The position numbers and the translations under genes are program-made. Positions 9,767-17,557 of a stretch of DNA of 64,000 nt are shown here, one piece after another. The notes under the pieces are model-generated. The model was not told the origin of the DNA. It saw nothing but the letters and a program-made list of their open reading frames with translations, and did not search any database. Location of the stretch: the NCBI GenBank assembly GCA_026002855.1, contig BPGD01000001.1, forward strand, positions 4,373,916-4,437,915. The letters are read 5' to 3'. Origin of the DNA: Bryobacteraceae bacterium (lineage in GTDB: Bacteria; Acidobacteriota; Terriglobia; Bryobacterales; Bryobacteraceae). Numbering within the stretch: the stretch's first letter is position 1; each line of letters begins with the position of its first letter.

Positions 9767-11217
9767 GACATCGGGCTCCGGTCACGGGCGATGAGCGCAG
9801 CGGTGATCTCTGCCGACATCAGCACCATGGGCACGCCGCCGCCGGGATGATAGCTGCCACCGGTGCAGTACAGGCCGCGCACGCCGGGGACGCGGTTGGG
9901 CGGCCGGAAGAAGGCGCGCCGCCAGCCGTGGGAGTTCTGTCCATAGATGGCGCCGCCGGGCGCCAGGAATCGCTGTTCGAACAGGCCGGGGTGCCGGATG
10001 TGCAAGATCTCGGCCTGGTCAGCGACTCCAGCCAGCCCGCTGCGCCGCAGCCTTTCCAGCATTCGCCCTGCGGCCTCGCCCGCCGCCGCTTCGTCCCATC
10101 GGGTTCGTCCATCGCCGGGGGCGTTCGCCATCAGGAACAGACTCTGACCGCCTTGCGGCGCCAGCTCGGCATCCCTGGGGGCGTAGACGTACACGGTGGG
10201 GTCGGACGGGAAGACGCCTCGCTCGAACAGCTCCGCAAATTCCCGTTCATAGCTGTCGGAAAAGATGACGGTGTGCGTCTCCAGCGGCGTCATTTGCCGT
10301 GTGCCGGCCAGCAGGATGACGCCGGAAAGGGAGCGCGCCTCGGGCCGAGGCCGGGCCGGGCGGCCCAGCAACGGCGGCAGGCGGTCCGAGTCGCCGTTGA
10401 AGATCACCAGCGGCGCGGCGATCTTTTCCCCGTCCTGCAACTCCACGCCCGCCACACGCCCGCCTTCCAGCAGGAACCGGACTGCCGTGGCGCCGGTGCG
10501 GATTCGAATGCCGCGGCTGACGGCGAGCCGCTCCAGCGATTCGACGATGCGATACATTCCTCCCCGGACACGCCAGGCGCCGAAGCGGTGTTCGATGTAT
10601 GGGATCACCAGCATCGTGGCCGGGGTCTGGTAGGGCGACGATCCGACGTAAGTCGGATAGCGGTTGTAGATAAAGCGCAGCCGCGGATCGCTGACCAGCC
10701 GCGCCACGGTGCGCGCATAGTTGCCCCAGGCGTGCTGCAGCGGCAGGTGCCGGAAGGCCGCCGGCGGCGGAGGCGCGAGAGGCAGCAGCGGATGATTCCG
10801 GAAAAATGTCCCCTCGGACAGATGAAAAATCCGCTCGCCAATTTCGTGGATCTTTCTGACTCCCGCCAGGTCCTGCGGCGCAAATTCCCGTACCTGGTCC
10901 CACCATTCTGCCACGCGGGCGGGCACCCGCAGGCGGCTTCCGTCGGCGAAAACATATTCCGCATGCGGGTCCAGGCACTCAAGCGAAAGATGGTCCTCCA
11001 TCCGCTCGCCGAGAAAGGCGAACAGCCGCTCCAGCACGTGCGGCATGGTGAGCAGAGTGGGGCCGGTGTCAAAGGTGAAGCCTGCGGCCTGAAAACGGTT
11101 CATCTTGCCGCCCGGCGCCGGCCCGTGCTCGCAGACGATGACATCCCAGCCCGCGGCGCGCAGGCGCAGGGCGAGCGCCAGTCCGCTGACGCCGGCCCCG
11201 ACGATGACGGACCTCAC
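9763..11217 (-). CDS. CrtI-family carotenoid desaturase/oxygenase (second copy)
   Basis: 484 residues. The N-terminal dinucleotide fold is SVIVGAGVSGLALALRL, followed by the CrtI hallmark GGKMNRFQAAGFTFDTGPTL; the C-terminal FAD motif is GVRGLYCTGGSYHPGGGVPM. It differs clearly from the second CrtI-type protein of the operon, so the two probably do different steps. One likely makes phytoene to lycopene or neurosporene, and this one may be a CrtD-like 3,4-desaturase or CrtO/CrtP-like oxidase. The start was set at GTG 11217, which overlaps the upstream glycosyltransferase stop (GTGA) and has AGGAGG 11 bases upstream; ATG 11244 is an alternative. Membrane-associated flavoenzyme by family. Confidence 0.88.
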   Translation of the reverse strand: MRSVIVGAGVSGLALALRLRAAGWDVIVCEHGPAPGGKMNRFQAAGFTFDTGPTLLTMPHVLERLFAFLGERMEDHLSLECLDPHAEYVFADGSRLRVPARVAEWWDQVREFAPQDLAGVRKIHEIGERIFHLSEGTFFRNHPLLPLAPPPPAAFRHLPLQHAWGNYARTVARLVSDPRLRFIYNRYPTYVGSSPYQTPATMLVIPYIEHRFGAWRVRGGMYRIVESLERLAVSRGIRIRTGATAVRFLLEGGRVAGVELQDGEKIAAPLVIFNGDSDRLPPLLGRPARPRPEARSLSGVILLAGTRQMTPLETHTVIFSDSYEREFAELFERGVFPSDPTVYVYAPRDAELAPQGGQSLFLMANAPGDGRTRWDEAAAGEAAGRMLERLRRSGLAGVADQAEILHIRHPGLFEQRFLAPGGAIYGQNSHGWRRAFFRPPNRVPGVRGLYCTGGSYHPGGGVPMVLMSAEITAALIARDRSPMS

Positions 11218-12278
11218 GCGCTTGCGTACCTCCTGCCCTTCCATTCCACCCCGCCATGGCCCAGGCGCCACCAGCTGGAAAGGCCCAGAGCGAGCAGAAA
11301 GGCCTCCGCCGCCGGGTGCAGCAGGCAGCTCCAGAAAGGATGGCGGAAGCGCCAAGCCAGCAGCATCCGCATGCCCAGCACGCACGCCGCCGCAGGCAGG
11401 TTCAGGGCGAGGAAGGGCCCCAGAAACAGCCACGCGTGGAGTCCCAGAAACAGCCAGAAGGTCACCTGGAGGTGAAAGGCGGGGCGGAAATTTTTCTGGA
11501 AGCCTCGCCACACCTGGCTGAGCCCTTCGTACATGCGCGTGCTGACGACGTCCTGCCCGTCCAGGCACAGTGAAAACTCGCGCCTGCGCCGCCACACGCG
11601 GGCAAGAACGGTGTCTTCGAACAGTTCGCCGCGGACGCTCTCGTGGCCGCCGACGCGCCAGTAAGCGTCCCGCCGGGCCAGTATCAGCGCCCCGTGAGCC
11701 AGCCCGAGCGACGGGTCGGTCCGGCGCACCAGCGCCAGCGGGGCCGGATACAGGCCGAAGACGACAAAGTTCAGCATCGGCATCAGCAGCTTCTCCCAGA
11801 AACCCTCCATTTCGAGCCGCGGCCAGCAGGAAAGCAGCGTGGCCCGCCTGCGTTGCGCCTCCGCCACGATGGCGGGCACGGCGGCTGGCGCGAGGACTGA
11901 GTCCGCATCCAGAAACAGCAGCCACGGCGACGATGCCTGCTCCGCCAGCGTGTGGCATGCGAAGGTCTTTCCACACCAGCCGTCGGGAAGGGGTAGCGGT
12001 TCGATGCGGCGCACGCGGCTATCGAGCCGGGCGAAGCGGTGGATGACAGCGGCCGTAGCGTCGGTCGAGTGGTCGTCGTATACGAGGATCTCGCTGACGC
12101 CGGGCTGGCCGAGCGCCGCTTCCAGCGTGGCGGGAAGGCGCGCCTCTTCGTTGCGGGCGGGAATCAGGATGGAGACCCTCTCCGGCGGATCACCGCCGCC
12201 GGCCCGGATCCGCGGCCAGAAGGCCACGTTCACGGCCACCAAAAGCAACAACAGGGCCGCTGCCGTCAACATCACCAT
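11214..12278 (-). CDS. Family 2 glycosyltransferase, CrtQ/CruC-like
   Basis: 354 residues. One N-terminal membrane segment is followed by a GT-A fold: VSILIPARNEEARLP, YDDHSTDATAAV, the DxD-type LFLDADSVL, and a late acceptor motif GELFEDTVLARVWRRR. Two or three membrane helices close the protein (about 275-340). This layout matches 4,4'-diaponeurosporenoate glycosyltransferases and hopanoid-type GT2 enzymes. In this operon it probably adds a sugar to the hydroxyl made by the CruF-like hydratase. Start ATG 12278 has GTGGAG 7 bases upstream and lies inside the last 89 bases of the prenyl synthase gene, an unusually long overlap. Confidence 0.85.
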   Translation of the reverse strand: MVMLTAAALLLLLVAVNVAFWPRIRAGGGDPPERVSILIPARNEEARLPATLEAALGQPGVSEILVYDDHSTDATAAVIHRFARLDSRVRRIEPLPLPDGWCGKTFACHTLAEQASSPWLLFLDADSVLAPAAVPAIVAEAQRRRATLLSCWPRLEMEGFWEKLLMPMLNFVVFGLYPAPLALVRRTDPSLGLAHGALILARRDAYWRVGGHESVRGELFEDTVLARVWRRRREFSLCLDGQDVVSTRMYEGLSQVWRGFQKNFRPAFHLQVTFWLFLGLHAWLFLGPFLALNLPAAACVLGMRMLLAWRFRHPFWSCLLHPAAEAFLLALGLSSWWRLGHGGVEWKGRRYASA

Positions 12279-13143
12279 GTGTTTTCTCCACGAAGCCGTT
12301 GATTCGTCGCAGAATGGTTTCGGCGAAGTCGCCGAGGACCTCGCGCTCGCCGCAGGGGGGAAGCGCCTGATCGAGGGCCGCCATCGCCTCTTCCACCAGG
12401 TGGCGCGCACGGCTGCACGCTTCCGACAGCGCGCCGCCGGCGGGAAAAGCGGGACGGCCATGGCGGCGGTCCTGGCCTACGGTCTTGCCGGCAATGCCTT
12501 CGCTGGCGAGCTCATCCATCAGGTCGTCGCAGACCTGGTAGGCCTCTCCAGTCAGGTCGCCGAACCGTGCCAGCGCGATTTTCTGTGGGAGAGGAGCGCC
12601 TGCGGCCATGGCGCCAGCGCTCAGCGCGAAACGGATGAGCGACGTCGTCTTGGCCAGAAGGCTCGGGCGCACCCCGCGGAGGTCGGCCTGCTGGCCGCCG
12701 ATCATCCCGTCGCATCCCACGGCACGCACGGCTTCCTCGACAAGACCCGGACATCGGGAGAAGATCCGGAACGCTTCCGCGTACAGGGCCAGCGCTGCCA
12801 ACAGGGCCGTCGCCTCCCCATACAGGATATGCAGGGCGGGCCGGTGATGGCGCATCAGGGCATCATCCATCGCCGGCAGGTCGTCCAGAATGACCGAACT
12901 GATGTGAAGGAATTCCACGCCGCAAGCCAGGTCAAGAGCGTGTTCGGCCGGCAGGCCGAAGGCGCTTGCCGAAAGCAGCGTCAGCAGGGGGCGGATGCGT
13001 TTGCCGGCGCCGGAAACGGCGCACCGCAGCGCCTGATTGAGGGGAGCGGCTCCTTCCAGCGACGAGCACGGGCAGAGCCGCTCAAGCCGACGCTCGATGA
13101 GCGGCCGGTAACGGTCGGCGTACGCAGTCAGCGTTTCTGGCAT
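12190..13143 (-). CDS. crtE: Trans-polyprenyl diphosphate synthase (GGPP synthase type)
   Basis: 317 residues; most family members have 290-330. Conserved features are GAGKRIRPLLTLL, the first aspartate-rich motif DDLPAMDD, the GQQADLRG segment and the second aspartate-rich motif in YQVCDDLMDE. It condenses IPP with allylic diphosphates, most likely to geranylgeranyl diphosphate for the neighbouring phytoene synthase. Start ATG 13143 has GGAGAGG 5 bases upstream and overlaps the hydrolase gene by 16 bases. The last 30 residues, overlapping the glycosyltransferase start, are Gly/Arg-rich and outside the family fold. The symbol is by context, since chain length cannot be read from sequence alone. 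Confidence 0.87.
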   Translation of the reverse strand: MPETLTAYADRYRPLIERRLERLCPCSSLEGAAPLNQALRCAVSGAGKRIRPLLTLLSASAFGLPAEHALDLACGVEFLHISSVILDDLPAMDDALMRHHRPALHILYGEATALLAALALYAEAFRIFSRCPGLVEEAVRAVGCDGMIGGQQADLRGVRPSLLAKTTSLIRFALSAGAMAAGAPLPQKIALARFGDLTGEAYQVCDDLMDELASEGIAGKTVGQDRRHGRPAFPAGGALSEACSRARHLVEEAMAALDQALPPCGEREVLGDFAETILRRINGFVEKTHGDVDGSGPVVAFGGRERGLLAADPGRRR

Positions 13144-13895
13144 GGCAACCTCTCCAGCAGCACGCGCACCACGGCCGCGGGCGCTTCCCTCAGCGGAACG
13201 TGTCCAGCGCCGGCGATCTCAACAACCTGCGCCTGGGGCCACACCCGCCGATAGACCGCCGCGGACCGGCGCACGGACTGAAATGTTTTTTCTCCGTACA
13301 GGATGGTGATGGGCAGTTGGATGCCGCCGAACGCCTCCGGCCCGGGAATCTGCCGGAGCAGGCCCAGGCTCTGAACGGCCAGATCGGCGGGGATGGAGTC
13401 GAGGCCATCCGTAAGATCGGTGTCCTCGAGCCGGCGGCCGGCGAGCGATCGGTTCACCAGCCAGCGTCCGATGGGATTGCGGAACGAGCACGCGTAAGCG
13501 TAGCGTCCGATGGCAGGGGAGGCAAAGACACGGAAGTACCAGGGCCAGTAAGCCAACGGATCGATGAGCAGGATTGAATGTACCAGGCGCTCCAGCCCCT
13601 CCTGCTGGAGACGAAGAACCGCACAGAGGCCGAGCAGTCCGCCGCTACAGTTGCCCAAAAGGGTCAGACAGGGCTGAGCCACCTGCCGGATCAGGCCGGC
13701 AATTTCGTCCGCCACCAGATCAAGACGCCATTGCCGCGGGGCGGGACTGCGGCCGTAACCCGGCAGGTCAGGCGCGTAGAGGGAGACGTCCGGCGGCAGC
13801 AACGGCCGTAGCGGGGCGAAGGTATCATGGCTTCCGCTCCAGCCATGAAGGCCGAGGATGACGCTGGGGCCGCTGCCGTACCGCTCAACGTGCAT
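13128..13895 (-). CDS. Alpha/beta-hydrolase-fold protein with Cys in the nucleophile position
   Basis: 255 residues with a canonical alpha/beta-hydrolase layout: oxyanion strand VILGLHGWSGSHDTF, YAPDLPGYGRSP, the nucleophile elbow and a closing GAGHVPL with the catalytic-type His. The elbow reads GNCSGG, so the residue normally Ser is Cys (codon at 13647-13649). The strand where the acid normally sits reads YGEKTFQS, with Thr where Asp is usual. The enzyme may therefore use a Cys nucleophile or have lost hydrolysis. It sits between the CrtI-type desaturase and the prenyl synthase with overlaps of 11 and 16 bases, so it belongs to the carotenoid operon. An acyl-transfer or binding role on the carotenoid is a guess. 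Confidence 0.8.
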   Translation of the reverse strand: MHVERYGSGPSVILGLHGWSGSHDTFAPLRPLLPPDVSLYAPDLPGYGRSPAPRQWRLDLVADEIAGLIRQVAQPCLTLLGNCSGGLLGLCAVLRLQQEGLERLVHSILLIDPLAYWPWYFRVFASPAIGRYAYACSFRNPIGRWLVNRSLAGRRLEDTDLTDGLDSIPADLAVQSLGLLRQIPGPEAFGGIQLPITILYGEKTFQSVRRSAAVYRRVWPQAQVVEIAGAGHVPLREAPAAVVRVLLERLPCQKR

Positions 13896-15360
13896 GCTGC
13901 TGGATCCTTTCCGCCGTGAGCCGCCCGCTGAGCACGACCATCGGCATGCCGGTGCCGGGCGTCGTGCTGGCGCCGGTGAAGTACAGTCCCCTCAGGCGGC
14001 GGCTGAAATTCGGCGGGCGGAACGGGCCCATCTGGCTTAGCGTGTGCGCCGCGCCAAAAGCGGAACCTTGAAACAATCCGAAACGCCGGCTCCAGGTTTC
14101 AGGCGTCCAGACCGTTTCACCAGCAATAGCCTGAGCCGACAGGGAGGCACCGGCGGCGCTGAGACGCCGCAGGACGGTTTCCCTCACGCGGTCGGTTTCG
14201 GCCGCCCAATCGACCTTGCCGAGGCGGCTCAGCAAGGGCACTGGCACGAGCACAAAGACGCCCAGGCGGCCGTCGTCTGCGAGCGTGGGATCACTGACTC
14301 CCGGTGCGGCGACGTAAAACGCGGGATCGGCCGGAATCGTGCATCCCTGATTGAGATCGCGGAAGGCGGCCGCGTAGTCGCGTGGAAAAAAGATCGTATG
14401 ATGCCCAAGTCCCGGCTGACGGCCGGCGACGGCCCAGTAGAACGTCATCACCGAAGGCGACATTCGGATCTTCGGGGCAGCCAAACCGGCCAGTTCGGTC
14501 AGGGTCGATGGCACATCCACATTGGAAACGACCACGGAGCTGGCGATTTCACTGCCGTCTGCCAGCCGCACGCCGGTGACCCGGCCGTTGCGGTGCAGGA
14601 TGCGCTGGGCACGACTGTGGTAATGAATTTCCACGCCAAGCTCGCGGGCCAGGCGTTCGACGGCCTGTACGAGCGCGTATATGCCGCCCTCCGGCAGCCA
14701 CAGCCCGCCGGAGAGCTCGCCATAGGGAAGGATCGTAAACAGACCGGGCAGCTCGAAGGGCGAGCCGCCCAGATACATGGCGTAGGAGCCCAGAGCCTCA
14801 CACAGCCGCGGCGAGGAGAAGAACCGGCCCAGCTCACGGTACATGGATCGCCACAAGGCCGTTCGGAGGATCTCGCCGGCGGTAAGAACCGAGAAGTAGC
14901 GCAGGGGATTCCCGTCGTTGCGCAGAACCAACTTTCGGAAAGTGATTTCGAACTTGGCGGCGCAGTCTTCCAGAAACAGGTCCAGTCCGCGCGAAGAGCC
15001 CGGGGCGAAGCGTTCAAACTCGGCGCGCAGCCGTTCACGGTCAGAGGAGAGGGTCAGATGCTGCCCGTCGGGCCAGTGATAGGTGATGGAGGGGTCGACT
15101 TTCAGCAGCCTGACGTAGTCGCCCATGTCCCGGCCCGCGGCGCGGAACAGCTCCTCGAAGACCCACGGATAGTTGAGCAAAGTGGGTCCGGTGTCAAACG
15201 GCAGGCCGGCCACTGAGATCCGGTTCGCCCGTCCGCCGGCGGAGGCACCGGCCTCGAGCACTCTGACACGCCACCCTGCCAGCCGAAGGTGGATGGCGGC
15301 GCTGAGGCCGCCGAGTCCGGCGCCAATGACAAGGGCTTCCTTCCGGCCCGAGAATGTCAT
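13885..15360 (-). CDS. crtI: CrtI-type phytoene desaturase
   Basis: 491 residues, the usual length for CrtI (490-510). The N-terminal FAD fold is ALVIGAGLGGLSAAIHL, then GGRANRISVAGLPFDTGPTL. The middle has YLGGSPFELPGLFTILPY and LWLPEGGIYALVQAVERLA, and the C-terminal signature is LRGLYFTGASTTPGTGMPM. CrtI enzymes introduce several double bonds into 15-cis-phytoene, giving neurosporene, lycopene or longer polyenes, using FAD at the membrane. It is the first gene of the tight run down to cruF. The 275 bases between it and the phytoene synthase gene are the only long gap in the cluster. The exact number of desaturation steps is not predictable. Confidence 0.88.
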   Translation of the reverse strand: MTFSGRKEALVIGAGLGGLSAAIHLRLAGWRVRVLEAGASAGGRANRISVAGLPFDTGPTLLNYPWVFEELFRAAGRDMGDYVRLLKVDPSITYHWPDGQHLTLSSDRERLRAEFERFAPGSSRGLDLFLEDCAAKFEITFRKLVLRNDGNPLRYFSVLTAGEILRTALWRSMYRELGRFFSSPRLCEALGSYAMYLGGSPFELPGLFTILPYGELSGGLWLPEGGIYALVQAVERLARELGVEIHYHSRAQRILHRNGRVTGVRLADGSEIASSVVVSNVDVPSTLTELAGLAAPKIRMSPSVMTFYWAVAGRQPGLGHHTIFFPRDYAAAFRDLNQGCTIPADPAFYVAAPGVSDPTLADDGRLGVFVLVPVPLLSRLGKVDWAAETDRVRETVLRRLSAAGASLSAQAIAGETVWTPETWSRRFGLFQGSAFGAAHTLSQMGPFRPPNFSRRLRGLYFTGASTTPGTGMPMVVLSGRLTAERIQQHAR

Positions 15361-15467
15361 AAAGCGTTTGATACCTTATCCGCATGGATGCGTGGAGACA
15401 CGGCGCAAGACTATAAAAATGCCGGGCGATGCTCCGGAAAGGGCGGACGGGAGAGGCCACCGGATGA

Positions 15468-15503
15468 GCGGGCCTTGCAGAACTGCGCGGGGAACAGGCC
15501 CGC
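15468..15503 (-). repeat. Nested hairpin in the 275-base gap before crtI
   Basis: The gap 15361-15635 holds no convincing gene. On either strand it contains a perfect 8-base inverted repeat (GCGGGCCT at 15468-15475 against AGGCCCGC at 15496-15503) whose 20-base loop contains a further small GCAG-AA-CTGC hairpin. Transcribed with the carotenoid genes, it would lie in the leader of crtI. It has no T-run, so it is not a normal intrinsic terminator. No cobalamin or other riboswitch core that I know is visible. Confidence 0.35.
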
Positions 15504-15635
15504 CAGGGGGACCGAGGGGGTCATTCTCCGAACCAGGGCTGGCGAGGACGTCGCCCGCCGGTTTGCTGCGCCATGGCCTCTGGACTCGCGCCTGAAAAGA
15601 CGGTGAGCCTCCGACGAGAGCCCGGGCAAGGCAGT

Positions 15636-16622
15636 TTACAGAAGGCCGGCGTAGGCGAGCGGCACGCGCCAGTACTTCTGGGGAGGCAGGGCCCGAAACT
15701 TCTCGACGGCATTGACTGACACGCGCACGCGCACCGGAGCGCCGGCCTCCAAAAATCGCCGGTTCAGTTTCCCGTAAACCTCTACGCAGGCCCCGACGGC
15801 GGAACGGCAACCGGGGGAGAAGACATCCAGGTTGCGGCGGGCAAAGTCGTAGCCGGCCTCGGCCTGAAGGGCGAGCCTGCGGATTACGCGCCGGAGGCGA
15901 ACCTCGTGGCGCGGGTCGAGGTAGTTGTCCGGATCGAGGGCTTCCGCGGCGAGCATGTCCAGCGGCAGGTAGAGGCGGCCGCGGCCGCAGTCTTCAAAAA
16001 CATCTCTGGCGAAATTTGTGAGCTGGAGCGCGATGCCCAGCTCGCGGGAGCAGGCGAGCGCGTCCTCCATGCGTGCGCCCCGCGCCGTGCCGTAAACGTA
16101 AGCCAGAAAGTAGCCCACAACGATGGCGCTGCCGTAAATGTAGTCGTCTATCAGTGCCTCCAGCGTGGGGAAACAGGCGGGCCGTGCGTCGCGGCGCATG
16201 GCGGCCAGAAAACTGTGGTAATGCTCTGGCGGAATGCCTTGCCGGCGCACGACGTCCGCAAAGCCGGCAAGGATCCAGGGAACGCCGGTACGGACCGGTG
16301 GACGGAGCCCCTCGCACGCGAGGGCCCTTCGATATGCCTCCTCCCACGAATCCAGCAGGGCGAGTTTCTCCTCAACGGGGATCGGGAAACTGTCCACAAC
16401 CTCGTCGGGGTATCGGACGGCGGCATAGATCACCTCGACGTCGGCGCGCTCTTTCGGGGGCAGAAACCGCGTCACCAGGAAAAAATTCGTGCTGAACTCC
16501 CGCAGAACCCTCCGGGAGGCCCTCACCAGCCGGCCCCGTGCAGCCGACTCGGAGCAAGCACCGGCGACATCCAGGTTGATGCGCTGTAGCAGCAAATTCC
16601 AGGTCGTCAGGCTCCAAGCCAT
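15636..16622 (-). CDS. crtB: Phytoene/squalene synthase family protein
   Basis: About 328 residues from ATG 16622. Both prenyl diphosphate/Mg-binding motifs are present: YPDEVVDSF (first DxxxD) and NFARDVFEDCGRGRLYLP (second). A YGSAIVVGYFLAYVYG helix is typical of phytoene synthases. It condenses two geranylgeranyl diphosphates to phytoene, the first committed carotenoid step. A TTG at 16700 overlapping the TIM-barrel stop (TTGA) would add 26 residues; ATG 16622 fits the family N-terminus better, though no strong Shine-Dalgarno is seen for it. Squalene or dehydrosqualene synthesis is an alternative, but two CrtI-type genes and a CruF gene downstream favour phytoene. Confidence 0.87.
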   Translation of the reverse strand: MAWSLTTWNLLLQRINLDVAGACSESAARGRLVRASRRVLREFSTNFFLVTRFLPPKERADVEVIYAAVRYPDEVVDSFPIPVEEKLALLDSWEEAYRRALACEGLRPPVRTGVPWILAGFADVVRRQGIPPEHYHSFLAAMRRDARPACFPTLEALIDDYIYGSAIVVGYFLAYVYGTARGARMEDALACSRELGIALQLTNFARDVFEDCGRGRLYLPLDMLAAEALDPDNYLDPRHEVRLRRVIRRLALQAEAGYDFARRNLDVFSPGCRSAVGACVEVYGKLNRRFLEAGAPVRVRVSVNAVEKFRALPPQKYWRVPLAYAGLL

Positions 16623-16696
16623 AAGCAGGTCTGAACCGGCGCAGCCGAATGGGCGCGTCTCCCGGTTCAGATGCCGAACCTGCTGCCGTAGATGCT

Positions 16697-17557
16697 TCAA
16701 CCGGCCAGAAGGCCGCGCAGGTTCCAGCCGCAGATGATGCTGGCTTCGAACTTGTTGCCGGCGGGCCCGGGCCAGTGCGTCTCCAGGCTGACGGCGCCGC
16801 GGTAGCCGTCGCGGAGAAGCGCGGCGATCTGGCCTTTCCAGTCGACGTGGCGCGTGCCGAGCGGGCCCCAGACCGGCTTGTGACCCTCCATGGCGCAGTC
16901 CTTGGCGTGGACGTGCGCAATGCGATCCTTCGGCAGCAGGCTGTAGCCGTAAGGATAGGGTTCCTCGCCGGCGACCAGCGCGTTGGCCGGGTCCCAGACC
17001 AGCTTTACGTGACTGTGCGGGATGGCAGCCAGGAACCTGGCTGCTTCTGAAGCGGTACCGATGTTGCAGGCATGCTCGTTCTCAATGCCGCAGAGGATGT
17101 CGTGGGACTTGAACTGGTCGGCGATTTTTTCAATGGCACGGCAGGCGGGTTCGAAGCAGCGGTCGGGATCGACGGTGCGCCAGAACGAGAACACGCGGAC
17201 GATTCGTGCCCCGGTCATTTCGCAAAGCTGGATGGCGCGCTCGACCAGCCGCGGCTGGTCCTCCATGGTAAAGGTGGCGCCGAAGATGTCCTGCTGAAAG
17301 CGCGAGTCCACTTCCCCGCCCTCGGGGAGGGTGCATTTCAGGATCGGCGACGAAAGGCCCAGGACGCGGATGCCCTTGGCGGCGAGCACCTCGAGCGCCC
17401 GCTTCACCTCGTCGTCAGTGAGATTCATGATGTTCTTGCCCCAAACGACGCGCAGCTCGCAGGCGGTCATGCCGATGGCGGCCATGGCGGTAGCAGCGGG
17501 GTTCAGATCAGGGGAAAACTCGTCGGTGATGGCGGCCAGTTCCAGTTTGGGAGTCAT
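16697..17557 (-). CDS. Sugar phosphate isomerase/epimerase-like TIM barrel
   Basis: 286 residues with the AP_endonuc_2/xylose-isomerase-like TIM-barrel pattern: an N-terminal AITDEFS strand, VLGLSSPIL, the RIVRVFSFWR strand, CGIENEHACN with the likely metal-binding Glu, VKLVWDPANAL with the Asp, AHVHAKD with the His, and GAVSLETHWPG with the final Glu. These metal ligands suggest a working isomerase or epimerase on a ketose-type substrate. Start ATG overlaps the stop of the CRTAC1 gene by 4 bases. No signal peptide, so cytoplasmic. The substrate is unknown. Its link to the cytochrome/CRTAC1 genes upstream and the carotenoid genes downstream is positional only. Confidence 0.85.
   Translation of the reverse strand: MTPKLELAAITDEFSPDLNPAATAMAAIGMTACELRVVWGKNIMNLTDDEVKRALEVLAAKGIRVLGLSSPILKCTLPEGGEVDSRFQQDIFGATFTMEDQPRLVERAIQLCEMTGARIVRVFSFWRTVDPDRCFEPACRAIEKIADQFKSHDILCGIENEHACNIGTASEAARFLAAIPHSHVKLVWDPANALVAGEEPYPYGYSLLPKDRIAHVHAKDCAMEGHKPVWGPLGTRHVDWKGQIAALLRDGYRGAVSLETHWPGPAGNKFEASIICGWNLRGLLAG

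Noticed and set aside
9847..11475. 542-codon plus-strand frame opposite the carotenoid genes
   Set aside because: Opposite strand of a CrtI-family flavoenzyme and a glycosyltransferase with intact motifs; no ribosome site or family resemblance.
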